Of a stretch of 37,134 bases of DNA, positions 8,600 to 16,391 are shown one piece after another. The notes under the pieces are model-generated. The model worked only from the letters and a program-made list of their open reading frames with translations. It was not told where the DNA came from and did no database searches. The stretch spans positions 1 to 37,134 of the forward strand of contig NZ_FMTE01000006.1 of NCBI RefSeq assembly GCF_900099615.1, written 5' to 3'. Position 1 is the stretch's first letter. Each line of letters begins with the position of its first letter. A program made the position numbers and the translations under genes. Source of the DNA: Borreliella japonica. GTDB lineage: Bacteria; Spirochaetota; Spirochaetia; Borreliales; Borreliaceae.

Positions 8600-9268
8600 C
8601 TATTTTTTTATTCTTTTTTTCTCTTCAGAACCTTTAAGCTCTTCTTCAATCTTTTTAAGTGCACCATCTATAACTTTAGTTGCCAATTCATTACTATCAG
8701 TACCAGTTCCGCCAGGATAACTTCCATTTAAACCTAATTTGTTAGCACACTGTCAAGCTTGCAATCCAACACCACCTTGGTTTTTAACTCTCGCACCATC
8801 AGTTACTCCACTAGCAGCACCAACCTGTTCTTTATATTTTTCAAATTTACTTTTAGCATCTTCTAAAGCTTTTTTTCTTTTCTCTATTTTTTCTTTTAAA
8901 GATTTTTCAAGTTCCTTTAATTTATTTTCAAGCTTTTCTCTGTCTTCTTTTTTATCTTTTAATTTTTTCTCTAATTCTTCTCTTAAATTTTTCACTTCTT
9001 CTTCATAACCAGAATACGTATTAAGAGAAGTTTTATCATCCGATTTATCTATCTTTTCCTTTAATCCTTTTATTTTGCCTTCAATTTTTTCTTTTAATTT
9101 TGAATTTTCATCAACACCTTGAGCTAGTTTCTCTTCACCTTGACCACCTTGACCTTGCGGTCCATCAGCTTGCATTAGTTCTTCAACCTTTGAAGAAACT
9201 TCTGATCCGAGGTTTTTAAGACCCCCAACCAACTCTTCTTTTTTTGTATCTAAAAATCCCTTAACTTG
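8600..9268 (-). pseudogene. erp: Erp (OspE/F-related) lipoprotein, truncated and nonsense-mutated
   Basis: Erp proteins are surface lipoproteins of cp32 prophages that bind host factors such as factor H or plasminogen. This copy lacks its promoter, signal peptide and lipobox: at about 9268 the minus-strand reading VNEQVKGFLDTKKEEL runs straight into tyrosine recombinase sequence of the opposite strand. The body is a charged coiled coil (LREELEKKLKDKKEDREKL and similar), then VKNQGGVGLQA, a TGA where related proteins have Trp, and CANKLGLNGSYPGG to a stop at 8600. It matches the right-hand copy at 21096-21686 in its DTKKEEL and ELMQADGPQ stretches. Confidence 0.75.
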
Positions 9269-9797
9269 TTCATTTACTTTTAATAAGTGGGTGTAGGGGA
9301 ACTGAAATTCAAAAAGTAAAAATGCAAGATATTACTCAACTGCTAAGCAAAAATGGAGAAATTTTTTACAATATCAAAGTAAATGTAGCAAAAAAAAGAA
9401 GTGTCGTCTGCATTAGAGAAATCGTCATTAATTCTAAGGAGTTTGACGCTATTCAACAGCACATAAAAATCATTTCGAAGAAAAAAATCTCGATACAAGA
9501 AGAACTTATCTTTTCCAAAAAACCAAACATAAATTTAAAGACAATCAAATTAGCATTATCCATATTTCTAATAAATTCAAAAATCTTCTTAAAAAATCGG
9601 ACTTTAAAGCAAATAAATCACTTCATTTATGCAGAAATTTGTTTGTTTCAAATTTAAAATCCAATGGATACAATTCTTTTCAAATTAAAGAACTTATGAA
9701 ATATTCTTCAACCCATGAAATTGATAATATCTATGGACTCTCTTCTGCTAACAAAATTCAAGCTTATAAGTGCATCAAAAATAGCTTAAAGCTGTAG
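9268..9797 (+). pseudogene. Tyrosine recombinase-like protein, N-terminally truncated and frameshifted
   Basis: Fits the phage integrase fold: box I arginine in LLLISGCRGTEIQKVK, a beta-hairpin with basic residues (NVAKKRSVV), box II HLCRNLFVSNLKS and a C-terminal IYGL tyrosine after MKYSSTHEI. One frameshift near 9456 separates the halves; after correction the C-terminal part is open to the TAG at 9797. The first ~75 codons, present in the copy at 20037-20662, are missing because the gene is joined here to the erp fragment. It converges on DUF261. The role of this family on cp32 elements is unknown; integration or dimer resolution are possibilities. Confidence 0.65.
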
Positions 9798-9802
9798 TAA
9801 AA

Positions 9803-10230
9803 CTATCTAAGTTTGAATATGCGCTTTGAAATTACTTTAAATACTTTTCCATTGGGCTTTAAATCAAGTGAATCATATAATATTTCTTTCTCTTTTGTAG
9901 CAATAAAGTGTGATCCATTAACACCCTCAATTTTAACTTCACTTATTTCAAATTCATTCGCAGCCACAAAGTAATTGGAAGATTCATACCTAACACTAGT
10001 TCTAATTCCATAATAATTAAGTATCATACAAGGATCATTAATAAAACAATTTTTCTTGATGTACCCAAGTCCTAAAAATCTGCGATACGCCACATTTATT
10101 CCAAAAGCATTAAATTCAAGCTTCTTCAACAAACTTGTATAATAATGCAAACATAAAAAATAACACCCCCATCTCTGTATCTCTCCGAGAGCAAACTCCT
10201 ATTGTTTTGTTTTATTTTACTAATAATCAT
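9803..10230 (-). pseudogene. DUF261 protein, frameshifted near the N-terminus
   Basis: Uncharacterised Borrelia plasmid family. The original start is the ATG at 10230, six bases after GGAGGG, reading MIISKIKQNNRSLL. A two-base insertion (CTCTCGG against CTCGG in the right copy) then shifts the frame; beyond it the protein is open from GCYFLCLHYYTSLLKKLEF to YDSLDLKPNGKVFKVISKRI. The pattern of an early Cys, a central DPCMILNYYGI and a later GSHFIATKE followed by a YDSL is reminiscent of a papain-like/C39 fold with Cys and His, but that is inference. Position after bdr and before the recombinase matches cp32 elements. Confidence 0.65.
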
Positions 10231-10270
10231 TAATTAACCCTCCAATGTTAAATATTTTTTTTATTTTTTT

Positions 10271-10298
10271 TAGTGTCCCCTTTTAAATGGGGACACTA
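10271..10298. terminator. GTGTCCCC/GGGGACAC hairpin
   Basis: Ten-bp perfect arms (10271-10280, 10289-10298) around an 8-base loop. It lies between DUF244 (ending 10415) and the start of DUF261 and may end the DUF244 transcript. It is notable as one of few GC-rich elements. Confidence 0.5.
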
Positions 10299-10414
10299 TT
10301 TGCATATGATATATTGATCATATTGCTCGGCAAGTAAAATTTATTATTTGTTGTCGAAAGTTCCGTAAATCTATCTGCTATTGCCCTTTTCCTAGGATCA
10401 TAATTGAACACAAA

Positions 10415-11615
10415 TTATTTAAATCTGTAATTTACATGATTCATTAGTGGATATTTATCTAAAATTTCATCAATTTTAATTTTGAGCCGTTCTTTAATAG
10501 GTTTTTCTCTTTTCTTGTTTTCATTTTGAATTTTATCCAGTTCTGATTTTAAATTGTCAATCTCAATCAGCTTACACTCAAGATTAACAGCAGACTCTTC
10601 GGTTTTAATCTCAAGGTCAGTGCACTCAACATACTCTACAAATTCTTTTACCCAATCAAACTCAACTCCAGATTGATAAAAATCACTCTTTACTACCAAC
10701 TCCTCAATCTCTTCAATGAACTTAATAAACGTATCATTATCATGATCACTTGAGATTAATAAATTAGACCCATTATTTTCAATAATTTCGTTTCTTACAT
10801 TGAAAACTTCCCATTCACATTTTTGAACAAATTCTAAAACTTTTAATATCAAAGAATTATTTCTCTTTATCCTACAGTTCACCGGTGCAGCGTCTATTAA
10901 AAAGAATAAATTACAATACTCAAGTTCCAGTACATGCTAGCTGCATTTGTGCCTGCACATAGTATTTGAAAAAATACTTGCTACTTGAAAAATTGCCATT
11001 TTTATTGTACTCGGCTATAGCACTACTCATATAATTAGAATCACTACTCTTAATTTCTAAAAGCTCTATATCACCATCCTTATTTATAAACCACCCATCA
11101 ATTGTTGAGCCTACTAAAGTTGCCAAACCATCCATTTTTTTGAAATAATTATATTTATCAACACCATTGGCATATTTGTTTTTATACAAAACATCGATAT
11201 TATCACCGTGTGCCTTAACAAATTCTCTAAATCCTAAATTTTCCAACTCTTTACCCTTGAGCATATACAAATTCTCTTCAAAAGGCAGACCCATACCAAA
11301 ATATTTAAGCACTCGGTTTATCATCAAGCCTTTAAGTTCAGCATCACCAATTAGAATATTGCTTACTTCACTAGCACCATATTTATTGAGTTTGTTTCTC
11401 TGCACGCTAAAATCAATATTTCGATCAAACTTAAAACATTCTTGACTACTTATTCCTGGTAATTTTTTATCTATCTTGCTTAATTTACTTTTTTCTTTAA
11501 TGGGAGAGGATTTTTCCTCAAATATTTCACAACCAATAAAACTTTGTTGCTCAAAATTCATCATGTTGGATACTCCATTTATTTTTTCTTTATTATTTGT
11601 TGAAACATTGTTCAT
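10415..11615 (-). pseudogene. DUF244 protein, YqaJ-like phage exonuclease, single frameshift
   Basis: A two-part frame of about 400 codons. The first part (from ATG 11615, after AAGGAGG) contains the YqaJ/lambda-exonuclease-type nuclease signature: GASEVSNILIGD near residue 75, then STIDGWFINKDGDIELLEIK (acidic residue plus E-x-K) and YYVQAQMQLACTG. A one-base shift near 10932 follows; in the other frame the protein continues ELEYCNLFFLIDAAPVNCRI into a helical C-terminus ending at 10415. In phages such nucleases work with a single-strand annealing protein; a degraded Erf-like gene lies at the mirror axis. This block interrupts the bdr-DUF261 adjacency seen in the right copy, so it was inserted. 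Confidence 0.7.
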
Positions 11616-11648
11616 GTTTTCCTCCTTAATTTTTCAATAAATAATTGA

Positions 11649-11763
11649 ATAGCAAAAACTATTTTTGCCAACTTTTTTACAAAAATTTTTGCAAAAAAGT
11701 TAGGTCTTAGCTAGATCATCTACTTAAAGAACTAAGTTAAACCCTTTATTTATTTTTTGCAAA
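11649..11763. repeat. Origin-type module, copy 1
   Basis: Related to 15491-15604 (inverted) and 16049-16163 (same orientation). Each has AGCAAAAACT, a T/A-rich block with TTTTTGCAAAA, then a dyad of the form CTTAGCTAG and CTAAG(C/T)T(A/T)AACCC, then a second TTTGCAAA-type block. This copy is the most diverged and precedes DUF244 on the minus strand. Confidence 0.65.
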
Positions 11764-12020
11764 TTAAAATAAATAAATAAATAGAAGCAGTCAAACTGAT
11801 CAACATTCTAATAACTACGCTATTTGCAGTAATCCTAACTTAGAATTTAAAGCAATTTAATAGCAAAAAAGTTAGGACTCATCCAAATTCTCTACAAAAA
11901 ACTTTGCTAAGTCCCGGCTTATTTGGATTGATTTTGATTTTTGATAACAAAAAATTTTTAGCTATACATATATAGCTAAAACAAAAACTATTTTTGTAAA
12001 ACTTTTTGTAAAAAAAGCGA

Positions 12021-12063
12021 TAACTTTATTAAATTCTATTGCTAAGAGAATTTAATAAAGTTA
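12021..12063. repeat. Perfect 17-bp stem hairpin
   Basis: Arms TAACTTTATTAAATTCT (12021-12037) and its exact complement (12047-12063) enclose ATTGCTAAG. It is in the non-coding origin-like stretch, not after a gene, so a replication or binding role is more likely than termination. Confidence 0.6.
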
Positions 12064-12297
12064 AGGACTTGTCAGAATTTATTATAAATATAATTCTACT
12101 GATTAATCATAATTCAATTTAGAATTGAAATCAATTTATATTTTTACAAAACAAAAACTTATTTAAATTCTCTTTGTTATAAAATTCAAATAAGTTCTAA
12201 TTTTTAAAACAAATCAAAAATAAAATGTTATCGTCTAATAAAATTCATCGGTTTTAATGATATAATACTTGGAAAAGTCATATTATATAATTTTTCA

Positions 12298-12727
12298 TTA
12301 TTTGAAGCCTTGTATATATTTCATTAAAAATGAATTTATAAATGGTCCAAAAATTGCTGCTGTTATTACCATAAAATGTATCACTCTGTTACCCATATTA
12401 AGATCTTTGCGTAAATTCTTTTCTACAGTATTTATCTTAATGTCTAAGTTATCTATTTTGATATTAAAATTTCTCTCCACATTATCTATTTTTGAATCTA
12501 AATTCTTCTCTACAAAATCAATCTTAATATTGAATTCACTTTTTACAAAATCTATCTTGGCATTTAAATTTTTCTCTACATCGATTAATTTCTTTTTTAA
12601 AAATTCAAAGTTGTAATTATCATTATGAAGAAAAACAAAATCTATTGCCTCCTCGCTAAACCCTATGTTTAAAAATTCACTTTTAATACTTTCTATATTG
12701 TATGTTCTGTACTCTAAAATTGTTCAT
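12298..12727 (-). pseudogene. bdr: Bdr repeat protein, frameshift at codon 4
   Basis: Bdr proteins are inner-membrane-anchored repeat proteins carried on many Borrelia plasmids. The start ATG at 12727 reads MNN, then an extra T in a TTTT run shifts the frame; beyond it the sequence is open: YRTYNIESIKSEFLNIGFSE, NDNYNFEFLKKKLIDVEKNL, repeated units of the KIDFVEKNLDSKIDNVERN type, and a C-terminal hydrophobic segment VIHFMVITAAIFGPFINSF. The spacing after PF49 (14 bp) is as in the right-hand locus. The T-run break could be an assembly error; otherwise the gene is silent. Confidence 0.75.
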
Positions 12728-12740
12728 AAAATCCGATTTA

Positions 12741-13268
12741 TTATCCTTTTAATCGCTTGTACTTCTTTAAAAGTTTGTTAATTAAATCTTTTTGATTTTC
12801 AAAAACCTCATGCATCATAAAACTTGTAAACTTAGCATTTTTTTTATAAAAATCACAACTCTCCTGAGTTTTAAGCTGAAATCTTAAAGGTTTTATTGGA
12901 TTTTGTTTTGATTTTTTTACTATTGAAGTTTCTTGACCTTCTATTAAATCAAGAGAATCATTAATACCATTTTCAATTATATAATCTTCATTAAGAATTC
13001 CCGCTTGCAATGCTTTTGCTAATTTTAAATATATATAAACTTGAGTTCTTGCCAATTTATAATCTTTTATAAAAGCATCAAAACTTTTATAACCATCAAG
13101 CTTATAGTATTCATTATCTTTTATTTCTTTTAAAATTCTAATACTTTCTACTTTATAAAAAATTTTCTTTTTTATATTGGTTTTTAAACTATTTTTTAAA
13201 TCATTGTAATGAGCAAATATCTCCTCCTTAGTAATTAATTTTTTTTCACCGTCAGGGATCTGCCACAC
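12741..13268 (-). CDS. PF49 plasmid partition protein, left locus
   Basis: Intact 175-codon frame, probably GTG-initiated. PF49 proteins accompany the ParA-like PF32 in Borrelia plasmid maintenance loci, and with PF50 are thought to provide the ParB-like function. Characteristic stretches are ESIRILKEIKDNEYYKLDGY, KSFDAFIKDYKLARTQVYIY (helical, likely DNA-binding) and the conserved C-terminus FTSFMMHEVFENQKDLINKL. It diverges from the right copy mainly in the centre (residues ~90-120), as expected of alleles of different compatibility type. It lies downstream of PF32 with a GC-rich palindrome between them. Confidence 0.85.
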   Translation of the reverse strand: MWQIPDGEKKLITKEEIFAHYNDLKNSLKTNIKKKIFYKVESIRILKEIKDNEYYKLDGYKSFDAFIKDYKLARTQVYIYLKLAKALQAGILNEDYIIENGINDSLDLIEGQETSIVKKSKQNPIKPLRFQLKTQESCDFYKKNAKFTSFMMHEVFENQKDLINKLLKKYKRLKG

Positions 13269-13322
13269 CTGATAAAATCCTCTTATTTAATTCTATTTCC
13301 AGAATAGACCTCTTTTATTTTT

Positions 13323-13346
13323 AATCCGTACGGATCCGTACGGATT
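13323..13346. promoter_or_regulatory. 24-bp perfect GC-rich palindrome, candidate centromere (left locus)
   Basis: The 24-bp palindrome is two tandem TCCGTACGGA units sharing a central GGATCC, itself symmetric. It ends on the stop codon of PF32 and lies between PF32 and PF49. GC content is far above the surroundings. The right locus has different palindromes in the same gap. A role as parS or an operator for partition proteins is inference. Confidence 0.55.
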
Positions 13347-14101
13347 TATTTAACATATTTATCATACATAATGAAAAATCTTGACAATACCTCTTTATAT
13401 TCATAAATATAATCTTTGGTCATATCAAATTCATCATTTCTAGCAATTTTTTTATTTAAATCTTCTCTCTCATGGATAAATCCCAAAAATCCTGTCTTAG
13501 ATCCAAAGTGCTGTAACAATTGCTCGTGAGTATTGTTTTTCTTAAATCGTGTTATAATCAAAAATATTGGAATTTTTATTTTTAAATTGTTCATGTGAAA
13601 TTCCAATAATTCTAAACTTTCAACTGCCCATTTTTCTGCAGTCATTGGGACTATTATACAATTACTAGTCATTAAAGCATTTGACAGAGTGTAATCTAAA
13701 CTAGGATTAGTATCTATTATTACATAATGATACTTTTGCTTTAAAAATTCTAAATTGTTTTGCAACTTTAACTCTTTTAATGGTACAGATTCGCTTAAAA
13801 ATTTATTTAAAGCTAAATAACTGGGAATTAAGTCCAAATTTTCCTTAACCCTTACAATTGAATCATTAATATCTAATTTTTCTTTTAACACTCTATAAAC
13901 ATTGATATTCACAATATCAATGTTTTGATTTGAAATTTCTTTATAAAAATAACTTGTAGTGGATGCTTGAGTGTCCATGTCAATTAAGAGAACTTTACTA
14001 TCATTAGACAAAAGAGTAACAAATATTATTGCGCTTGTACTTTTACCAATACCACCTTTAATTGAGGCAATTGTAATTACTTTAGGCTTTTTTTTGTCCA
14101 T
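13346..14101 (-). CDS. parA: PF32 ParA-type partition ATPase, left locus
   Basis: Intact 251-residue ParA/Soj-type ATPase. Deviant Walker A KGGIGKSTSA at residues ~15-24, Walker A' VLLIDMDTQAS near 37-47, and Walker B YVIIDTNPSLD, where the usual Pro after Thr is Asn. It also has the MTAEKWAVESLELLEF stretch common in Borrelia PF32. PF32 sequence determines plasmid compatibility in this genus; this protein differs at many positions from the right copy (18049-18822), so they belong to different types. It follows PF57 with only 44 bp between, because PF50 has been deleted. Confidence 0.9.
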   Translation of the reverse strand: MDKKKPKVITIASIKGGIGKSTSAIIFVTLLSNDSKVLLIDMDTQASTTSYFYKEISNQNIDIVNINVYRVLKEKLDINDSIVRVKENLDLIPSYLALNKFLSESVPLKELKLQNNLEFLKQKYHYVIIDTNPSLDYTLSNALMTSNCIIVPMTAEKWAVESLELLEFHMNNLKIKIPIFLIITRFKKNNTHEQLLQHFGSKTGFLGFIHEREDLNKKIARNDEFDMTKDYIYEYKEVLSRFFIMYDKYVK

Positions 14102-14145
14102 TTTTTAAGAATTCCTTGTTCTGGATATTTTTCCATATTCAACGT
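14102..14145 (-). pseudogene. PF50 (DUF226) deletion scar
   Basis: On the minus strand, PF57 ends and is followed by AATATGGAAAAATATCC, then the PF32 start. The right locus has a full PF50 here, beginning GAGTATGGAAGATG and ending TATGGGAAAAAATACCCC. The scar joins the first codons of PF50 to its last ones at a shared TATGGAAAAA-like stretch, which indicates a deletion between short direct repeats of about 500 bp. Confidence 0.6.
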
Positions 14146-15254
14146 TCATACAACCTTTCTGTTAAATTCTTTTATCGTTAAAGAATTTTTTTCATTCTTT
14201 ATTATCTCTAATAATTCATACTGATATGTATCAAACACTTTGTTATATTCTAATTTCTTTTTGTTGTTCAAATAAGCTTTTATAATTTGCTTTAGAACTT
14301 CAATTTCTGCCACATTTTTTAGCTGCTCAATAAGCATATTGAAAATGTTTGTCTTTATATTTTCAGAGTCTTTTTGTAAGCTTTCTTTTTTTATTTCAAT
14401 TATTTTTTCTAACTTACGTTTTATGTTGCTTAAATCGTTATATTTTTGACTTACAATAATAAAATGGGGTTTATTTTTGTAAATTTCATATATTTTTTGA
14501 ATATTTACTTCTAATTGTTTTGTGTTGTATCCTTTTTTTTCTAATTCTTTTTGAGCATTTATAAGTATTTCTTTTAATTTGTTTTGCTTTTCTTTAAAAG
14601 AAGATTTATTAAAATGTATATTTTTACCTTTTATTAGTTTAATCTCAATTCTTTTTACGGTTTTAAGTATTTTAATTTTCTCATTTTTACTATTATCTAA
14701 ATTTAATACAATAGGAAGAATTTCTTTACATAAAAGGTTACATTTATTTGAATATTTTTTTACTTGAAAATTTTCTATTTGCTTTTCAATTTTTTCTTTT
14801 TCTTCTTTTATATTATTTTTATTACTTATACACTCCTCCAAATTTACACTCCCCCTTAAAGGGAATTTGTCTAAATAGTGGTTGTCAACCCTTTTTTTAA
14901 ATCTTGAGTGTTTTTTTTCTTTAAAGAATTTGTTGATTTTATAGTAACACTCTTTTTTTGGATAAATGAGTTTATAGTAAATTTCAGTACCACAATTTAC
15001 TCCCAAGTGTTTGTGGTAGTTAGATGTGACTTTTATTTCTTTTTCTAATTTGTAAAGATATTTTTGCAATGTTTTTAGTTTTACAGTAGTTTGACCATTT
15101 TTTTTTAGATTTTTATTAAAGTAATAGAGTATATTTTGTTGAGTATATTTCTTATGTTTGGTATTTACGTATTCAAGTGTTGAGGTGAGAACTATTAATT
15201 TGTGTTGGTGTTTATTGTAGCAATTTGGACTTTTTTTATTGGTTGATATTGACA
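14146..15254 (-). CDS. PF57 plasmid replication protein, left locus
   Basis: Intact protein of about 369 residues of the PF57/62 family, required for autonomous replication of cp32 and related plasmids. I prefer the ATG at 15254, nine bases after AGGAGG, over the TTG at 15264. The N-terminal half contains YTQQNILYYFNKNLKKNGQ and LKTLQKYLYKLEKEIKVTSN, a likely winged-helix DNA-binding part, then YYKLIYPKKECYYKINKFF; the C-terminal half is a lysine-rich helical region. The central ~120 residues are nearly identical to the right copy, whereas the termini differ. Its translation-start region (GACGATTATGTCAA) is shared with the Erf-like pseudogene at the axis. Confidence 0.85.
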
Positions 15255-15490
15255 TAATCGTCAACCTCCTTTGATAGTTATAAATAATTATAAGTAATAT
15301 AATGCAAAATTTTTATTTAAAAGTAAATACTTTTCTGAAAAAAATATTATATTTAAAATGTTAATCTTATTAATTTAATATGCTTTTTGTAATTTGGTAA
15401 AAGATAAATTGATTTTAATTTTAAATTGGGATACACTACAAATAACGTAGTTGTTTAAATATTGACATTTGCGACTACCTTTGATAGTAA

Positions 15491-15604
15491 TTTGCAAAAA
15501 ATAACATAAGGGTTTAGCTTAGTTCTTTTAGAAGAGAATCTAGCTAAGCCCTCATTTTTTGCAAAAATTTTTGTAAAAAACTTGGCAAAAATAGTTTTTG
15601 CTAT
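15491..15604. repeat. Origin-type module, copy 2 (inverted)
   Basis: Near-exact reverse complement of 16049-16163. It ends about 227 bp upstream of the left PF57 start; copy 3 has the same spacing to the right PF57. The inner dyad GGTTTAGCTTAG / CTAGCTAAGCCC is flanked by TTTGCAAA-type blocks. Position and repetition suggest a replication origin or operator. Confidence 0.75.
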
Positions 15605-15619
15605 ATAATAGCTGATCTA

Positions 15620-16013
15620 ACAAATTGTGGCATTGTATTCATATTTTTAGACCAATTTTCACTGTTCCATTGTACAATATGGTATAGTTAATTATATTAG
15701 AATCACATTTTTCAGCACAAGTACTGAGCATGAAGAGTCATTTGATACACGAATTCATACAGATATTGACCCTCTGCAGAGATTGGATCCTTCATAAAAC
15801 CAAGATCCAAATTATGTTTCTTAATAACATTTTAATTACTCTCACTATTTCATTATAATTCTAAGAATTATAGCCATATCCTTTAAGATTTTTGTCAATA
15901 CTCGGCAAATTCATAATTAGAACTTGCATATTTTTTCTGAATTTAATTTTTGCTTGTATATTATTTTGCATATTATCTTGAATATTTAAATTATTATTTG
16001 TTAAGTTTGACAT
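15620..16013 (-). pseudogene. Degraded Erf-like single-strand annealing protein
   Basis: The start ATG at 16013 follows AGAGGATGACGATT. It reads MSNLTNNNLNIQDNMQ, then FRKNMQVLIMNLPSIDKNLK and GYGYN before a stop. After corrections, NEIVRVIK, KKHNLDLGFMKDPIS and EFVYQMTLHAQYLC can be read. The order (helical N-terminus, short Pro motif, KGYGYN, NEIVRVI, LGF) resembles Erf-family annealing proteins found on Borrelia plasmids. The 3' part breaks down against the inverted module. It lies at the mirror axis, so the fusion of the two halves probably occurred in or beside this gene. Confidence in the family is moderate. Confidence 0.5.
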
Positions 16014-16048
16014 AATCGTCATCCTCTTGTATGTTTACAAATAAACAA

Positions 16049-16163
16049 ATAGCAAAAACTTTTTTGCCAAGTTTTTTACAAAAATTTTTGCAAAAAAATG
16101 AGGGCTTAGCTAGATTCTCTTCTAAAAGAACTAAGCTAAACCCTTATATTATTTTTCGCAAAT
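16049..16163. repeat. Origin-type module, copy 3
   Basis: Inverted partner of 15491-15604 with only a few mismatches over ~115 bp. It begins 36 bp upstream of the Erf-like start and ends 229 bp before the right PF57 start, so it occupies the divergent promoter region between the two genes. Confidence 0.75.
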
Positions 16164-16284
16164 TAACATACAGGTAGTCAAACTGAAATACGTTCAAATA
16201 ACTACGCTAACTGTAGTATAGTCTAAGTTAGGGCTAAAATCAATTTATCTTTTAATAAATTACAAAAAGTGTATTTTATTAACG

Positions 16285-16344
16285 AAATTTTTAATTTAAA
16301 GTAAATATTTTTTTAGAAAAGTATTTACTTTAAATTAAAAATTT
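16285..16344. repeat. Perfect 23-bp stem hairpin in the PF57 leader
   Basis: Arms 16285-16307 and 16322-16344 are exact reverse complements with a 14-base loop. The hairpin ends 47 bp before the PF57 start codon. The left locus keeps one arm (about 15307-15330) but the other has drifted, so the stem is intact only here. Possible roles are cruciform at the origin, operator for the initiator, or leader RNA structure. Confidence 0.65.
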
Positions 16345-16391
16345 TGCATTATATTATTATTAATTATTAATAAACATACAGGAGAGAAAAT

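Larger units (their letters stand above)
11616..12297. other. Non-coding region with stacked inverted repeats, origin-like
   Basis: No coding frame. It contains the third copy of the origin-type module (11649-11763), several imperfect hairpins, and the perfect stem at 12021-12063. Since the same module lies about 227 bp upstream of each PF57 gene, this looks like the upstream region of a third PF57 gene that has been lost, leaving only DUF244 and the repeats. Confidence 0.5.

Noticed and set aside
8739..9008. Plus-strand Ser/Phe-rich frame
   Set aside because: Antisense shadow of the erp coiled-coil region.
11167..11445. Plus-strand frame opposite DUF244
   Set aside because: Shadow frame; the minus strand carries the nuclease motifs.
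11616..12297. Possible CRISPR array or tandem-repeat array in the repeat-rich spacer
   Set aside because: Repeats are inverted, of unequal length and spacing, and lack uniform spacers.
12269..12616. Plus-strand frame opposite bdr
   Set aside because: Repeats of Phe/Ser/Ile arise from antisense Bdr repeats; the minus strand has the known protein.
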